Assembly (NCBI GenBank): GCA_030040695.1
Contig: JASHTE010000173.1
Coordinates: 1 to 6,382, forward strand
Origin: Vulcanimicrobiota bacterium
GTDB taxonomy: Bacteria; Vulcanimicrobiota; Vulcanimicrobiia; Vulcanimicrobiales; Vulcanimicrobiaceae
Direction: 5' to 3'
Length of the DNA: 6,382 nucleotides
Below, piece after piece: positions 6,285 to 6,382 of the stretch (position 1 is its first letter; each line of letters begins with the position of its first letter). A program made the position numbers and the translations under genes. The notes beneath the pieces are model-generated. The model was not told the DNA's origin. It searched no databases and saw only the letters and a list, made by a program, of their open reading frames with translations.

Positions 6285-6382
6285 GTGGCGCAAAGACCCG
6301 GCAAGAGCATAGGCGTTCGTTCCGCGAGCTTGAACGACGCGGGGCGAGTTGCTGAATTGATGGTGCAGCTCGGATACGACGT
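6285..6382 (+). CDS. GNAT-family N-acetyltransferase, N-terminal fragment cut by window end
   Basis: A + strand frame is open from after a TAA at 6270-6272 to the window end. From GTG 6285 it reads VAQRPGKSIGVRSASLNDAG and then RVAELMVQLGYDV. The pattern I-x-V-R-x-A-x-x-x-D-A-x-x-[IV]-A-x-L-[ML]-x-Q-L-G-Y is the usual first strand and helix of GNAT acetyltransferases, which transfer acetyl from acetyl-CoA to amines. Only about 33 residues are visible, so the substrate and the acetyl-CoA loop (motif A) cannot be seen. GTG 6285 is the only standard start ahead of the conserved strand, but no good ribosome site precedes it; ATG 6360 falls inside the domain. The gene diverges from the arsR-type operon with about 106 nt between starts and could share its control region. 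Confidence 0.55.
   Translation, partial: MAQRPGKSIGVRSASLNDAGRVAELMVQLGYD

Overview
The window is high-GC bacterial chromosomal DNA with tightly packed genes, short or overlapping gene junctions, and no mobile elements, RNA genes or CRISPR. Nothing fixes the taxon. The first gene combines an extracytoplasmic PDZ-like region, a multi-pass membrane domain and a GAF domain. I associate that style with poorly cultured soil phyla such as Candidatus Eremiobacterota (WPS-2) or with Actinobacteria, but this is only a weak guess.

Left half, + strand (136-3479): a two-gene unit with a 2-nt gap. The first gene encodes a polytopic membrane protein with an N-terminal PDZ-like segment and a C-terminal cytosolic GAF-like domain. 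It stops where a histidine kinase or GGDEF output domain would usually follow. The second encodes a Tat-exported protein of unknown function whose C-terminal half reads like a TIM barrel. This pair is the least explained part of the window. Upstream (1-135) I see only a GC-rich hairpin and no firm gene.

Right half, - strand (6178 down to 3483): a four-gene operon with every junction overlapping. An ArsR-family repressor is followed (ATGA overlap) by one protein carrying two tandem SRPBCC/AHSA1 domains. That is followed (GTGA overlap) by a dihydrofolate-reductase/RibD-C-like reductase, and then (20-nt overlap) by an isocitrate lyase/PEP mutase-family enzyme. A good sigma70-type promoter (TTGACA, 17 bp, TATTTT, with TGG just upstream) and a cluster of TTAAC/GTTAAAT repeats lie upstream of the repressor and suggest autoregulation. 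ArsR plus SRPBCC is a common pairing; the double-domain fusion and the lyase-family partner are less usual. Substrates are unknown.

The two units converge tail to tail with 3 nt between stop codons. At the right edge a + strand reading frame, open to the window end, encodes the start of a GNAT acetyltransferase, divergent from the arsR-type gene.
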